This document shows positions 32,123 through 41,440 of a stretch of 64,000 nt of DNA, piece by piece. How positions within the stretch are numbered: position 1 is the stretch's first letter; each line of letters starts with the position of its first letter. The DNA lies in NCBI GenBank assembly GCA_043777595.1, contig JAYWHT010000013.1, positions 6,513-70,512 of the forward strand, given 5' to 3'. This DNA is from JAYVJH01 sp043777595 (GTDB taxonomy: Bacteria; Bacteroidota; Bacteroidia; Cytophagales; Spirosomataceae). The position numbers were made by a program, and so were the translations under genes. The notes under the pieces are model-generated. The model ran no database searches and was not told where the DNA came from. It saw only the letters and a list, made by a program, of their open reading frames with translations.

Positions 32123-32743
32123 CTAATCGGCCAATGTATTTTCGGCCTTACCAGATGCCAAAGATAGTGAGTAAGCAATCTGGTCAAAATCGTAAGGCCC
32201 CATCAGTCCCATAAAAAGTTTATCGTCAAGAAAAGTTCCTCGCTGCTCTGCCGATAGCATCACTTTGTATGGTGCGGGTGTACTGCCGTCAGCATTAGGC
32301 ACTAAATTCAATCCTACATACCCCCTAATTTCCAGATTTGTACCCATACTTGCAGCTAAGGCTGGGTTCGGAAAAATTGTAACCAAAGCCGTTTGATTGG
32401 ATTTAATAACAGGCATATTGGTTGTTCTGAATACATTGGCGGCGGCTCGTGCTGCGGCTGTACCAGTCTGTACCAAAGTGAGTACAACGTTGTTCTGGGC
32501 AATGGGGGCATTGTCAGCAATCATAACAGTATTGGTAACTGGGATAAAATCACGGTTAATGTCTGTACCATTACCAAGACCTGCGGTGGACTTTGACGAT
32601 GTTACCGTTACGTTTAAATTTAGATCTCTTGAATCTAAGTTTGTGATACTCAGAAAGTAGCCTTGTACTACTCGGCGGTTGAGGGGCGAAGGCGGCCCGA
32701 CAGTAATTCTGTTGATAAGAATTTCAAAATTTGAGACTAACAT
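32123..32743 (-). CDS. Hypothetical protein, Ala/Thr/Asn-rich
   Basis: A 206-residue protein with no signal peptide. It opens MLVSNFEILINRITVGPPSP and contains RRVVQGYFLSITNLDSRDLNLNVTV, then TAAARAAANVFRTTNMPV and EIRGYVGLNLVPNADGS; strands appear to dominate. No domain is recognised. Codon use resembles its neighbours, so it looks like a native gene. Confidence 0.6.
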   Translation of the reverse strand: MLVSNFEILINRITVGPPSPLNRRVVQGYFLSITNLDSRDLNLNVTVTSSKSTAGLGNGTDINRDFIPVTNTVMIADNAPIAQNNVVLTLVQTGTAAARAAANVFRTTNMPVIKSNQTALVTIFPNPALAASMGTNLEIRGYVGLNLVPNADGSTPAPYKVMLSAEQRGTFLDDKLFMGLMGPYDFDQIAYSLSLASGKAENTLAD

Positions 32744-32883
32744 AGCTTTTTTTGTTTTAAGGTGTATAGATTATTACACTGCAAATCAATATATTAGCTA
32801 CAAAATTTACAAATTTACGGACTTAGTCTTTACCCAACGGTAGGTGTTAATTATTTAACGGTAAAATGGTCTGAATATTTCAA

Positions 32884-32926
32884 AAAAATAAGCCGAAAGA
32901 GCAAGTTGCTCTCTCGGCTTATTTTT
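32884..32926 (-). terminator. Intrinsic terminator of the 32947-33399 gene
   Basis: A 20-bp stem (32884-32903 with 32907-32926) around a 3-nt loop. Its only mismatch becomes a G-U pair on the minus strand, and that strand continues into a T run. It is 21 nt after the minus-strand stop at 32947. Confidence 0.85.
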
Positions 32927-32946
32927 ACCAAAAACAAATCAAATCG

Positions 32947-33399
32947 CTACTTATTGATAGTATCAACGGCTGGTGTAGCTACTTGGGCTGGTGCTACTAC
33001 TTGCGGTACACTCATAACTGGCATCATTGGGTTGGGTATTAGCTCTACACCTGTTACAAAATATTGCGTATCGCCATTCCAAGGTAACTGAAAAAATTTC
33101 TCTTCATAGTGCAACGATACCCGCTGGCCTGTTTTTTGAGATTGTGTGAGGGCTTCTACAACGGCTTTATTGTCGTCGTCCACCGAAAACTCCCAAGTAC
33201 TTGAGTTCATACTACCCGTACCGTCTGTCATGCCGCCCACCATTAACATACCTTCTTGAGTCTTAAAAATAAACCCTTTTCGGCTCAGTTTGGTAAGCGA
33301 CCCTACACGAGTACCATCGCTATAATAGCCAAAAGTAATATAATAAAGCCCTGCTCCAACAATGAGTAGCAACACCACGATAATAGTCCATTTACGCAT
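32947..33399 (-). CDS. Membrane-anchored hypothetical protein
   Basis: A 150-residue protein with one N-terminal membrane helix (WTIIVVLLLIVGAGLYYITF, about 4-23) and an extracytoplasmic beta-rich domain (SDGTRVGSLTKLSRKGFIFK, STWEFSVDD, GQRVSLHYEEKFFQLPW). It ends in a PMMPVMSVPQVVAPAQVAT proline-rich tail. The fold is not recognised. It stands alone, with its own terminator. Confidence 0.68.
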   Translation of the reverse strand: MRKWTIIVVLLLIVGAGLYYITFGYYSDGTRVGSLTKLSRKGFIFKTQEGMLMVGGMTDGTGSMNSSTWEFSVDDDNKAVVEALTQSQKTGQRVSLHYEEKFFQLPWNGDTQYFVTGVELIPNPMMPVMSVPQVVAPAQVATPAVDTINK

Positions 33400-33483
33400 A
33401 ATAATCTGCTTTTAAATATTGAGAGTATCGGCTTTGAGCCATTTTTATTTTTTAGAAACTATCTCGAAAAGGAGAACCATCGT

Positions 33484-34773
33484 TTACCCTCGCTCTTCGA
33501 TTGGTACAAATGCCCGTGCCACCGCACCAGTATAAACTTGCCGTGGCCGCCCTATTGGTTCTTTGTTGGTACGCATTTCCTTCCATTGGGCTATCCAACC
33601 TGGCAAACGACCAATGGCAAACATCACAGTAAACATATTGGTAGGAATACCAATGGCACGATAAATAATACCCGAGTAAAAATCAACGTTGGGGTATAGC
33701 TTGCGGCTCACAAAATAATCATCGCTCAGTGCAGCTTCTTCAAGTCCTTTGGCTATTGCCAAAATCGGGTCGTTGATGCCTAATTTGTTCAAAACTTCGT
33801 CAGCCGCTTTTTTGATGATTCTGGCACGAGGGTCAAAGTTTTTATAGACCCTATGCCCGAACCCCGCAAGACGAAAGCCTGTTGTTTTGGCATTTTTGGC
33901 CATGTCTATATATTTGGCTACATCTCCACCATCGGCTCTTATTTCTTCGAGCATTTCAATCACTTCTTGGTTTGCGCCACCGTGCAGCGGCCCCCACAAA
34001 GCGCATATTCCTGCCGACATAGACGAATAAATATTGGCTTTCGACGAGCCTACCAATCGAACAGTAGAGGTCGAGCAGTTTTGCTCGTGGTCGGCGTGGA
34101 GTATCAACAATTTATTCAATGCACTGGCTACAACAGGATCTACCGTATAGTCTTCGACAGGCATCGCAAACATCATATTCAAGAAGTTTGAGCAATAGTC
34201 AAGGCTATTTTTTGGATAATTAACTGGGTGTCCCTGAGATTTTTTATACGACCAAGTAGCGATTGTAGGCATTTTGGCCAGCAACCTAATGATGTGCAGC
34301 TCTGTGCGGTCTGGTACTTTGTCGTTATATGAATCTGGATAAAACCCGCTCATGGCACTTATCAAAGACGACAGCACGCCCATTGGGTGAGCATTGATAG
34401 GAAAACCATCAAAAATTTTACGCATATCTTCGTTCACAAGTGTATGTGTCCGAATCAAATGCTCAAACGTTTTGTACTCTTCTTGGGTTGGTAGCTCGCC
34501 ATAAATCAACAAGTGCGCTACTTCTAAAAAAGTGGCATTATCGGCCAGTTCTTCGATTGAGTAGCCTCTGTACCGCAATATACCCTCTTCGCCGTCCAAA
34601 AACGTGATAGCACTTTTGGTTGCACCCGTATTTTTGTAACCACTGTCGAGTGTTACATAGGTTGTTTGGTCTCGTAAGCTGCCAATATCAATGGCTTTTT
34701 CGTTTTCACTACCTTCGAGTGTTGGAAATTCATACGTTTTTCCCTCTAAAATCAACTGTGCTTTGTCAGACAT
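33484..34773 (-). CDS. gltA: Citrate synthase
   Basis: A 429-residue type II citrate synthase, condensing acetyl-CoA with oxaloacetate at the entry of the TCA cycle. The catalytic triad is consistent with the first His in HADHEQNCSTS, a second His in GFGHRVYKNFDPRA, and the Asp in YPNVDFYSG. The CoA loop WGPLHGGANQ and GIYR-like region are present. Length is the usual one for hexameric Gram-negative enzymes. It is a single-gene unit on the minus strand. Confidence 0.96.
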   Translation of the reverse strand: MSDKAQLILEGKTYEFPTLEGSENEKAIDIGSLRDQTTYVTLDSGYKNTGATKSAITFLDGEEGILRYRGYSIEELADNATFLEVAHLLIYGELPTQEEYKTFEHLIRTHTLVNEDMRKIFDGFPINAHPMGVLSSLISAMSGFYPDSYNDKVPDRTELHIIRLLAKMPTIATWSYKKSQGHPVNYPKNSLDYCSNFLNMMFAMPVEDYTVDPVVASALNKLLILHADHEQNCSTSTVRLVGSSKANIYSSMSAGICALWGPLHGGANQEVIEMLEEIRADGGDVAKYIDMAKNAKTTGFRLAGFGHRVYKNFDPRARIIKKAADEVLNKLGINDPILAIAKGLEEAALSDDYFVSRKLYPNVDFYSGIIYRAIGIPTNMFTVMFAIGRLPGWIAQWKEMRTNKEPIGRPRQVYTGAVARAFVPIEERG

Positions 34774-34903
34774 GGTGCTTCTGTATGGTTTGAGACTTGT
34801 GGTTTGGTTTTTGGTACAATTTTCAGAAAAAAAATCGTATTTTCAACATTTATATATGTTATTTTTTGGGTTTTAATTAAAAACGGCACACTCTAACGCT
34901 ATT

Positions 34904-36154
34904 CTATTTGACGATTAGACCATCTTTTATAACCATTTGTATTTTTCTAATGTCTGATATTGTTTTATCGGGCTGTCCCTTGACGATTAGTAAATCTGCC
35001 AGAAACCCATTTTTGATTTCTCCCAGTTTATCTAAATGAAAAACACGGGCATTGACTGACGTAGCCGAGCGAAGTACGTCAAGTGGTTTCATGCCATAGT
35101 CCACCATCATCTCCAGCTCTCGGGCATTGTCGCCGTGCGAAAAAACACCTACATCGCCTCCAAAACAAATCGTAACGCCTGCGTCAAGGGCTTGTTTGAA
35201 AGTAGCCCGCTTTTGTTTTATTCGTTCTGGTTCTGGCTCTGTGCCTTTTTTCCAACCTCGGTACTGGCTCACGGCATCGCCAGCGGCCAAAGTCGGGCAA
35301 AGTGCTGCGCCATATTGTTTCATCAATGCAAAAACTTCGGGCGTGCCAGCATCACCGTGTTCGATGGTTTCGCAACCGCCCACTATGGCTCGTCTCATAC
35401 CTTCGGCTGTGGCAGCGTGGGCAGCCACTCCTCTACCGCTACTTTTGGCTGTTTCGACCATTAGTTTTATTTCTTCTACCAAAAACGTAGGTCTTGCCTC
35501 AGCCATCAGTCCCCAGCGATAGTCGGCATATATCTTTATTACATCTGCTCCTTTACCAATTTGCCTCCTGACAGCTTCAATGAGCTTGTCGTAGCCATCG
35601 GCTTCTTCTGCACCTTGTAATACATCAACGTCTGGGCTAAAACCCTTGGGGCCGTAGCTACCCGTAGCAACCAATGCCCGAGTAGCTATGAGCATACGTG
35701 GCCCGATGACTATACCTTGATTGATGGCTTGTTTTAAGCCAAAATCATCATATTCAGCACCCTCAGTACCTAAGTCTCTGACGGTCGTAAAACCCGCCAA
35801 GAGTGTATTTCGAGCATGAACAACGGCTCTGGCCGTTCGGAGTGAGCGAGGTTCTCGCAGCACTTGATCGTCCCAGTTGGCTTCGTTGTATGGGTGCAAA
35901 AACAGGTGCGAATGGCCTTCGATGAGTCCGGGCAAAACGGTACAGCCTTTTAGTTCTATGACTTCGGTATTGGCTGGTGGCACTATATTTTTATCAACCG
36001 ATACTATTTTATCGCCTGTTACCAATACCATCAAACCCTCCCTTACTTCTGTCCCATCAAAAACCCTATCAGGTTTTAAGAGGTATGATTTTTGGGCAAA
36101 TATTGTCAGTGAAACACAAACGAGAAGTACTGTTTTACTCAGGTTTTTTATCAT
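34904..36154 (-). CDS. Secreted amidohydrolase-family protein
   Basis: A 416-residue metal-dependent hydrolase with signal peptide (LSKTVLLVCVSLTIFAQ). Metal ligands: HSHLFLH near 75-81, a lysine-type site near VIKIYADYRWG, H in AAHAATAEG, H in ETIEHGDAG and a D in CFGGDVGVF. This is the imidazolonepropionase/prolidase-like periplasmic type common in Bacteroidota. The natural substrate, often a dipeptide or a cyclic amide, cannot be assigned. It follows the amino-acid permease gene by 3 nt and may use its substrate. Confidence 0.85.
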   Translation of the reverse strand: MIKNLSKTVLLVCVSLTIFAQKSYLLKPDRVFDGTEVREGLMVLVTGDKIVSVDKNIVPPANTEVIELKGCTVLPGLIEGHSHLFLHPYNEANWDDQVLREPRSLRTARAVVHARNTLLAGFTTVRDLGTEGAEYDDFGLKQAINQGIVIGPRMLIATRALVATGSYGPKGFSPDVDVLQGAEEADGYDKLIEAVRRQIGKGADVIKIYADYRWGLMAEARPTFLVEEIKLMVETAKSSGRGVAAHAATAEGMRRAIVGGCETIEHGDAGTPEVFALMKQYGAALCPTLAAGDAVSQYRGWKKGTEPEPERIKQKRATFKQALDAGVTICFGGDVGVFSHGDNARELEMMVDYGMKPLDVLRSATSVNARVFHLDKLGEIKNGFLADLLIVKGQPDKTISDIRKIQMVIKDGLIVK

Positions 36155-36157
36155 CAG

Positions 36158-37651
36158 TTATTCTTTGTCTGCGTCCATATTGTTCAGGTTGCTTTTACTC
36201 TGACTATAAATAAAATAAACTACCAAGCCCAAAGCCATCCAGCCTGTGGCAAATAGCTGCGCTTTATTATCTAATCGAGACATAAGATAGAAGTTTGTGA
36301 AAATACCCAGCGGTGCTATAATCATCAAGGCGGGTGTTCTAAAAGGGCGGTCTCGCTTTGGGTCTTTGATACGGAGTATTAGCACAGCCAAACAAACCAT
36401 AGCAAAGGCAAAGAGCGTACCAAAACTGGTCATATCTCCTAACACGCCTATTGGTGTAAATGAGGCGACTAACGATACCAATAAGCCAACCAAAAGAGTA
36501 CTTTTCCACGGAGTTTGAAAAGTTGGGTGAATCTGCTTGAAGAAATCGGGCAATAAACCATCTTTGGCCATACCCAAAAACACACGTGTTTGGCCCAACA
36601 TCATAACGAGCATAACCGACACTAAACCTGCCGTAGCTGCTGCCGTAATAATAAACACCGCCCAAGGCTGACCGACTTGGTCGAAAGCAAAGGCTACTGG
36701 CGCTTTGAGTGCCTCGCCTGTGATGTCTTTGTAGTTTATCATGCCAGTCAGTACCAACGATACCAATATATACAATACCGTACAAATAGCCAACGAGGCA
36801 ATGATAGCAAAAGGTACGTCTTTTTTGGGATTGATAGCCTCGCCTGCTGATGTAGAAACCACGTCAAAACCAATGTAGGCAAAAAAGATAGCCGCCGCAC
36901 CACTCATAATTCCATCTATACCATACGCCGATTTAGCAACACCATCTTCGTGAACAACCATTTCAGGCTCTGGAATAAACGGGTGCCAATTATCAACATT
37001 AACAAAGAATGCCCCCACAATGATAACAAACAAGATAGCCGCCAGTTTCAAAATAACAATAAGGTTATTGGTATTGGTAGCTTCTTTGATGCCTTTTATC
37101 AAAATCCAAGTAACAAGCCAAGTGATAAAAAAAGCAGGTAAGTTTAGTGCAAAGCCTACTGGTGGTATATGGTTGTTTGTCGCATAATTGGCCGCCGAGA
37201 AAGGGTCATTTCGTAAATAATAGGGTATATCAATACCAAATAGGTGCAAGAGTTTATTGAAATACCCAGACCAGCTAACGGCCACAGTCATTGCACCCAT
37301 GGCATATTCTAAGATAAGACCCCAGCCAATTATCCAAGCAAACAGTTCGCCGATTGTACCATAGGCATAAGCATAGGCCGAGCCTTCGACAGGTAGCATT
37401 GAGGCAAATTCAGAATAGCACAACGCCGCAAAAACACAGCCAATACCAGCCACCACAAACGACAAAGCCAACGCCGGCCCAGCGTGATAGTGAGCCGCCG
37501 TACCTGTAAGCACAAAAACCCCACCGCCAATGATTCCACCGATACCGATAGCCGTCAGGCTCCACTTGCCCATTACTCGTTTGAGTTGGTTGTTTTTGAT
37601 GTCTGCTTCGTAAGCCGACATTGGTTTTTTGCGCCAAATTGATTTTTCCAT
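36158..37651 (-). CDS. APC-family amino acid permease
   Basis: A 497-residue transporter with 12-14 membrane helices. The family's first helix carries GIGGIIGGGVFVLTGTAA (about 36-53), the GxGxxxGxG substrate site. YSEFASMLPVEGSAYAYAY and FFAYIGFDVVSTSAGEAINP are the other conserved blocks. This is the cationic amino-acid transporter (CAT/YfnA-like) branch. It is upstream of the amidohydrolase gene on the same strand, spacing 3 nt, suggesting uptake coupled to hydrolysis of a peptide or amide. Confidence 0.9.
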   Translation of the reverse strand: MEKSIWRKKPMSAYEADIKNNQLKRVMGKWSLTAIGIGGIIGGGVFVLTGTAAHYHAGPALALSFVVAGIGCVFAALCYSEFASMLPVEGSAYAYAYGTIGELFAWIIGWGLILEYAMGAMTVAVSWSGYFNKLLHLFGIDIPYYLRNDPFSAANYATNNHIPPVGFALNLPAFFITWLVTWILIKGIKEATNTNNLIVILKLAAILFVIIVGAFFVNVDNWHPFIPEPEMVVHEDGVAKSAYGIDGIMSGAAAIFFAYIGFDVVSTSAGEAINPKKDVPFAIIASLAICTVLYILVSLVLTGMINYKDITGEALKAPVAFAFDQVGQPWAVFIITAAATAGLVSVMLVMMLGQTRVFLGMAKDGLLPDFFKQIHPTFQTPWKSTLLVGLLVSLVASFTPIGVLGDMTSFGTLFAFAMVCLAVLILRIKDPKRDRPFRTPALMIIAPLGIFTNFYLMSRLDNKAQLFATGWMALGLVVYFIYSQSKSNLNNMDADKE

Positions 37652-37881
37652 AAGTATATTTTTACAAGGTTTGGGTTAAAAATGAATATAAGGGTTGAAA
37701 ATAGCGTGTAGAATTGGTTTTACCAAATTTTGTTTTGAAAAAATGCCCTAATTAGCCCTAAATGACTCGCTTTCAACAGTACCAAATACCAACAAAAATA
37801 TAAAAATACAAAAAGATATTACCCCTCATTAAGCCAAAAGTCAGCACATTGTTAATGTGATTGTCTGTTAAAAGCTGTATT

Positions 37882-37911
37882 TTGTTTTGGTACAAAAACA
37901 CTATATTTTTG
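37882..37911 (+). promoter_or_regulatory. Promoter with overlapping dyad, plus strand
   Basis: TTG (37882-37884), 19 nt, TATTTTTG (37904-37911). The -7 box is overlapped by gtacaaaaa-7 nt-tttttgtac (about 37890-37914), a perfect 9-bp dyad that could be an operator. The next plus-strand gene is the carbonic anhydrase, some 230 nt downstream. Confidence 0.45.
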
Positions 37912-38049
37912 TACGGTGTTTTCTTTAAATGATTGCTTGCGTGTAGCAAAGAAATATGAGCATTAAAAATATTGCAAATTATTGATTGTTAATAATTTAA
38001 CTAAACTTATAACCACGTTTAAACTTGCTCAACTATTCAAATAAACAAT

Positions 38050-38125
38050 ATTTTGATTTATTTTAAATATCTGATTATTGTCCGATTACACTTTTTTCGT
38101 TATTCGTTTTTCACTATTCACTACT
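38050..38125. repeat. AT-rich dispersed repeat, copy 2
   Basis: Contains tattttgatttattttaaat, ctgattattg and gtttttcactattcactac. It matches 29458-29530 and 44130-44315. It lies immediately upstream of the carbonic anhydrase start, inside its likely leader. Confidence 0.55.
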
Positions 38126-38142
38126 AAATTATCCAATACAAT

Positions 38143-38652
38143 ATGTCATTTATTATACCCGTTCGAGGCTTTGCTCCTAAGTTTGGCTCTAATTGTTGGT
38201 TTGCGCCCAACGCTACCATCATCGGCAATACTACAATGGGCGACAATTGTACTGTTTGGTTCAATGCCGTTGTTCGTGGCGATGTCAATTTTATTAAAAT
38301 GGGCAATAACGTGAATATCCAAGACGGAGCGGTGATACATTGTACCTACCAAAAACACGGAACGACCATCGGCAATTTTGTATCGATAGCACACAACGCA
38401 ATCGTGCATGGTTGCACAATCGAAGACAACGTACTGATAGGTATGGGGGCAATCGTCATGGACGGGGCGCACATTGGCGCAGGGAGCATTATAGCAGCAG
38501 GGGCGATTGTAACACAAAACACAAAAGTGCCTTCGGGGACGATTTATGCGGGTAATCCAGCCAAATATCTCAAAGACGTAAGCTCAGAGTTGGGAGAAGT
38601 ATTTGCCAGAACGGCCAACAACTATGTGATGTACGCCGACTGGTTTAAATAA
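38143..38652 (+). CDS. Gamma-class carbonic anhydrase family protein
   Basis: A 169-residue left-handed beta-helix protein built of hexapeptide repeats (IIGNTTMGDNCTVWFNAVVRG and onward). The metal-binding histidine triad is H66 (VIHC), H84 (IAHN) and H89 (VHGC), as in Cam-type enzymes. The expected reaction is CO2 hydration; many such homologues are inactive or act as hydrolases. It carries no signal peptide, so it is cytoplasmic. It runs opposite to, and convergent with, the ATP synthase operon. Confidence 0.88.
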   Translation: MSFIIPVRGFAPKFGSNCWFAPNATIIGNTTMGDNCTVWFNAVVRGDVNFIKMGNNVNIQDGAVIHCTYQKHGTTIGNFVSIAHNAIVHGCTIEDNVLIGMGAIVMDGAHIGAGSIIAAGAIVTQNTKVPSGTIYAGNPAKYLKDVSSELGEVFARTANNYVMYADWFK

Positions 38653-38657
38653 AACGA

Positions 38658-38688
38658 ATGAAGCCATCGCTTGGAGCGATGGCTTCAT
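38658..38688. terminator. Hairpin of the cgct-NNN-agcg type between convergent genes
   Basis: atgaagccatcgct (38658-38671) pairs perfectly with 38675-38688 around TGG. It lies between the carbonic anhydrase and atpH stops. Same core as 32081-32111 and 60157-60191. Confidence 0.65.
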
Positions 38689-38706
38689 CAAGCTAACTCG
38701 ATAAAC

Positions 38707-39243
38707 TTATTTCAGCAAATCTAACTTCAAGTCATTGAGATTCTTGCGGATTGAAGCATCTATTTGCTTGTCGCCGACACGTAGCACATAGCCACCGATG
38801 AGGGTCTCGTCAATCTTTTCGGTCAATTTTACAATTCTACCAGTAGCATCGTTCACAATTTTGACAAACTGACTGCGTAAGTCGTCGGTGAGTTCGGTAG
38901 CCGAAGTAACAAGGGCTTTTACGATTCCTTTTTGGTCATCATATAATTTTACAAACTCGTCAGCAATAGCGTACATGATGCCTTCTCTATTTTTTTTGGT
39001 AATAATTGTAAAAATAGAGAAAGAAACTGGATTGACACGGCTTTCAAAAATGGCTTTCAGCAAGCCCATTTTTTTTTCGTGACGCACTACTGGGCTTTTG
39101 AGAGCCAGCAACAAACCCCGATTTTCATCGGCAGTTTGCTTAAAAAAAAGCATATCTTGATATACCTCCTCTACCAAGTTTTTTTCTTTGGCTAAGTCTA
39201 TCAGCGACTTGGCATATCGTATGGCTACTGTTGATTCGGACAT
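38707..39243 (-). CDS. atpH: ATP synthase F1 subunit delta
   Basis: A 178-residue OSCP/delta subunit, connecting the F1 head to the peripheral stalk. AIRYAKSLIDLAKEK opens it, and the C-terminal motif IDETLIGGYVLRVGDKQIDASIRKNLNDL (two short overlapping parts: LIGGYVLRVGDKQID and ASIRKNLNDL) is typical. It is the last gene of this operon here: atpA and atpG do not follow, and a hairpin and the convergent carbonic anhydrase gene come next. Confidence 0.93.
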   Translation of the reverse strand: MSESTVAIRYAKSLIDLAKEKNLVEEVYQDMLFFKQTADENRGLLLALKSPVVRHEKKMGLLKAIFESRVNPVSFSIFTIITKKNREGIMYAIADEFVKLYDDQKGIVKALVTSATELTDDLRSQFVKIVNDATGRIVKLTEKIDETLIGGYVLRVGDKQIDASIRKNLNDLKLDLLK

Positions 39244-39326
39244 AATTATTGAGTGATTGAATGACTGAATGACTGAGTGTTATTTTTTAAATTTACATCT
39301 ATCCACTCAACGCTCTGTACTATTTC

Positions 39327-39821
39327 TTAATTCAAACTTGCGTTTTCGGCGAGTTCGGCTACGAGTTTTTGTTGTGCCGTTTTGTCTGTCAATTCTTTGC
39401 GTAGTACTTTTTCGGCAATACCCAACGACAGCGTAACAACTTCTTTTTTCATTTGTGCCATCACAGCTACTCGCTCGTTTTGAATCGCCTCACGGGCATC
39501 TTCAACCAGACGCTTGCCCTCGGCTTGTGCTTTGTTTTTGGCTTCAACAATCATATTGTCAGATGCTTCTTTGGCGGCTTTCAGTATTTTGTCTCGCTCG
39601 GCACGTGCTTCGGTGAGTAGCTTCTGGTTGTCGGCTTGTAGTTTTTGCATTTCGGCACGAGTTCTTTCGGCCAAGTCCAATGCACTCTGAATCTGGTCTT
39701 CACGCTCTTTGAGACCACCAATGATAGGCTTCCAAGCATACATTTTGAGACCTATTACTAAAATTCCAAACACCAATGCCATCCAAAACAGGAGGCCAAC
39801 GGCGGGCATGAGTAATTCCAT
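39327..39821 (-). CDS. atpF: ATP synthase F0 subunit b
   Basis: A 164-residue peripheral-stalk protein: one N-terminal membrane helix (AVGLLFWMALVFGILVIGLK), then a long charged coiled coil rich in A, E, K and R (RTRAEMQKLQADNQKLLTEA, ASDNMIVEAKNKAQAEG), ending LRKELTDKTAQQKLVAELAE. It dimerises and holds F1 static. Spacing to atpH is 83 nt and to atpE 185 nt. Confidence 0.94.
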   Translation of the reverse strand: MELLMPAVGLLFWMALVFGILVIGLKMYAWKPIIGGLKEREDQIQSALDLAERTRAEMQKLQADNQKLLTEARAERDKILKAAKEASDNMIVEAKNKAQAEGKRLVEDAREAIQNERVAVMAQMKKEVVTLSLGIAEKVLRKELTDKTAQQKLVAELAENASLN

Positions 39822-40006
39822 GATTATATATTTTTTAAATAGATTTTGTTTTGATATGTATGATGTGGGGTATATGATGTGTAGCTTATGTCTCTAATTT
39901 ACATATCATACATCATATATCGTACATTTTTTTAAGTTTTTAGAATACGCCTTGAGCCAACACCTAATGTGAGTGGCGCAAGGCGTAAGTTTTGATTTGT
40001 TCAGAA

Positions 40007-40273
40007 TTAACCTAACTTGAACGAAATCAATAGACAGATAACGGCTGCAAACAAAGCCACGGCCTCGACGAGGGCAGCGATGATAATCATTACAGACTGA
40101 ATCTTACCAGCGGCTTCGGGCTGACGGGCGATACCCTCCATGGCACGACCACCGATTTGACCAAGACCTAAGCCAGCACCGATAGCGGCAAGACCCGCAC
40201 CGATACCTGCGCCCATTACGGCCAATCCTACGCCACTGTCAGCAGCAGCTTGAAGCAAAATTTGAAGAAACAT
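40007..40273 (-). CDS. atpE: ATP synthase F0 subunit c
   Basis: 88 residues from ATG 40273; the frame extends upstream to 40339 but that start would add a non-conserved hydrophobic run. Two membrane helices, with the glycine-rich GAGIGAGLAAIGAGLGLG ring-packing motif in the first and the proton-binding Glu in AALVEAVALFAAVI in the second. The RQPEA loop between them contacts F1. Ions appear to be protons or sodium; the sodium-specific residues cannot be judged safely. Confidence 0.95.
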   Translation of the reverse strand: MFLQILLQAAADSGVGLAVMGAGIGAGLAAIGAGLGLGQIGGRAMEGIARQPEAAGKIQSVMIIIAALVEAVALFAAVICLLISFKLG

Positions 40274-40358
40274 GATATTATGTATTAAAAAAGTGAAAAA
40301 AAACAAAAATTTATTTGTAGTCGAATTACTACTCAGCAACTCATTAACTCAAAACTGC

Positions 40359-41432
40359 TTAGTGTCCGTGGTCGGCATCGTGGTTGTTTTCGATGGCGCT
40401 ACCAATATACATCGACGACAACAACGTAAAGATAAAAGCCTGTAAAAACGCAACCAATAGCTCGATAAGGTTCATAAACAAACTGAAAGCCACAATCAAC
40501 GGACTAACGGCTACGCCCATACCTGCCCCACCCGATGCCTTGGCAATAAAAATAAGACCTAACAAACTCAAGATAATAATGTGGCCTGCCGTGATATTGG
40601 CAAACAAACGAAGCATTAACGAAAATGGCTTCATGAACACCCCAACGATTTCGACTGGAATAATCAACGGCAATATCGCCAATGGCACACCAGTTGGCTT
40701 GACCAAGTGCATAAAGTAGTGTTTGTTGGCGTTGGCATGAACCACAAAAAACGTAATAACGGCCAACACGAGCGTAATAGCAATGTTGCCAGTGAGGTTG
40801 GCGCCGCCTGGCAAAAGGCCGAGCAGGTTGTTTATCCAAATAAAGAAAAACAACGTGAGCATATACGGCAGGTATTTTTGGTAGTCAGGGCCAATAGACG
40901 GCTTAACGACTTCGTCACGAATGTAAACGATAATTGGCTCTAAAAATGACTGAATACCCTTGGGTGCTTTGCCCTTGTTGGTGGCATAACCTTTGGCAAC
41001 CGACATAAATATTACAAACAACAAAACGGCACTGAGCAGCATCGAGGCTACGTTTTTGGTTATCGAAAAATCCCAGACCTTCACAGCTTCGTCTTTTTCG
41101 CCATTGGCAGCCACACGATGGATATGCTCATGTTCGAGTACATAGTCGCCGTGTTTGTAGGTATCTTTGTGGCCATCTACTGGCGAATGATAAAAGTGGC
41201 TGGACGACATGACCTCTACGCCTCTGTCGGCAGTGTAAATGATGACAGGCAGCGGAATGGCCAAGCCGTGTGCAAATTCCCACTCGTGGGCATCTGAAAT
41301 GTGGTGCATAATCATGCCCCCAATATCAAATTTTTCTTCTTTGTGTGCTTCGCCTTCTGCTTGTGCAAAAGACGTTGCTGTCAATATTAAAATTGCTACT
41401 GCGAGCAGCTTATGACGAAAATGTTGTATCAT
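40359..41432 (-). CDS. atpB: ATP synthase F0 subunit a
   Basis: A 357-residue protein with a signal peptide (LLAVAILILTATSFAQA) and an N-terminal exported extension of about 100 residues rich in H and E, typical of Bacteroidota. The six-helix core follows (LPYMLTLFFFIWINNLLGLLP). The essential arginine is in FSLMLRLFANITAGHIII. It ends with a DHGH-type tail. It forms the proton half-channels against the c ring. Distance to atpE is about 85 nt. Confidence 0.95.
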   Translation of the reverse strand: MIQHFRHKLLAVAILILTATSFAQAEGEAHKEEKFDIGGMIMHHISDAHEWEFAHGLAIPLPVIIYTADRGVEVMSSSHFYHSPVDGHKDTYKHGDYVLEHEHIHRVAANGEKDEAVKVWDFSITKNVASMLLSAVLLFVIFMSVAKGYATNKGKAPKGIQSFLEPIIVYIRDEVVKPSIGPDYQKYLPYMLTLFFFIWINNLLGLLPGGANLTGNIAITLVLAVITFFVVHANANKHYFMHLVKPTGVPLAILPLIIPVEIVGVFMKPFSLMLRLFANITAGHIIILSLLGLIFIAKASGGAGMGVAVSPLIVAFSLFMNLIELLVAFLQAFIFTLLSSMYIGSAIENNHDADHGH

Positions 41433-41440
41433 ATCAAACG

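Larger units (their letters stand above)
37652..38142. other. Long intergenic region with promoter, dyad and AT-rich repeat
   Basis: 491 nt between divergent genes; no coding stretch. It holds a plus-strand promoter (37882-37911), a perfect 9-bp dyad across its -7 box, and an AT-rich repeat copy at 38050-38125. Confidence 0.75.

Noticed and set aside
35127..35522. A 131-codon plus-strand frame
   Set aside because: It lies antisense within the amidohydrolase gene and shows only its complement; no promoter or family.
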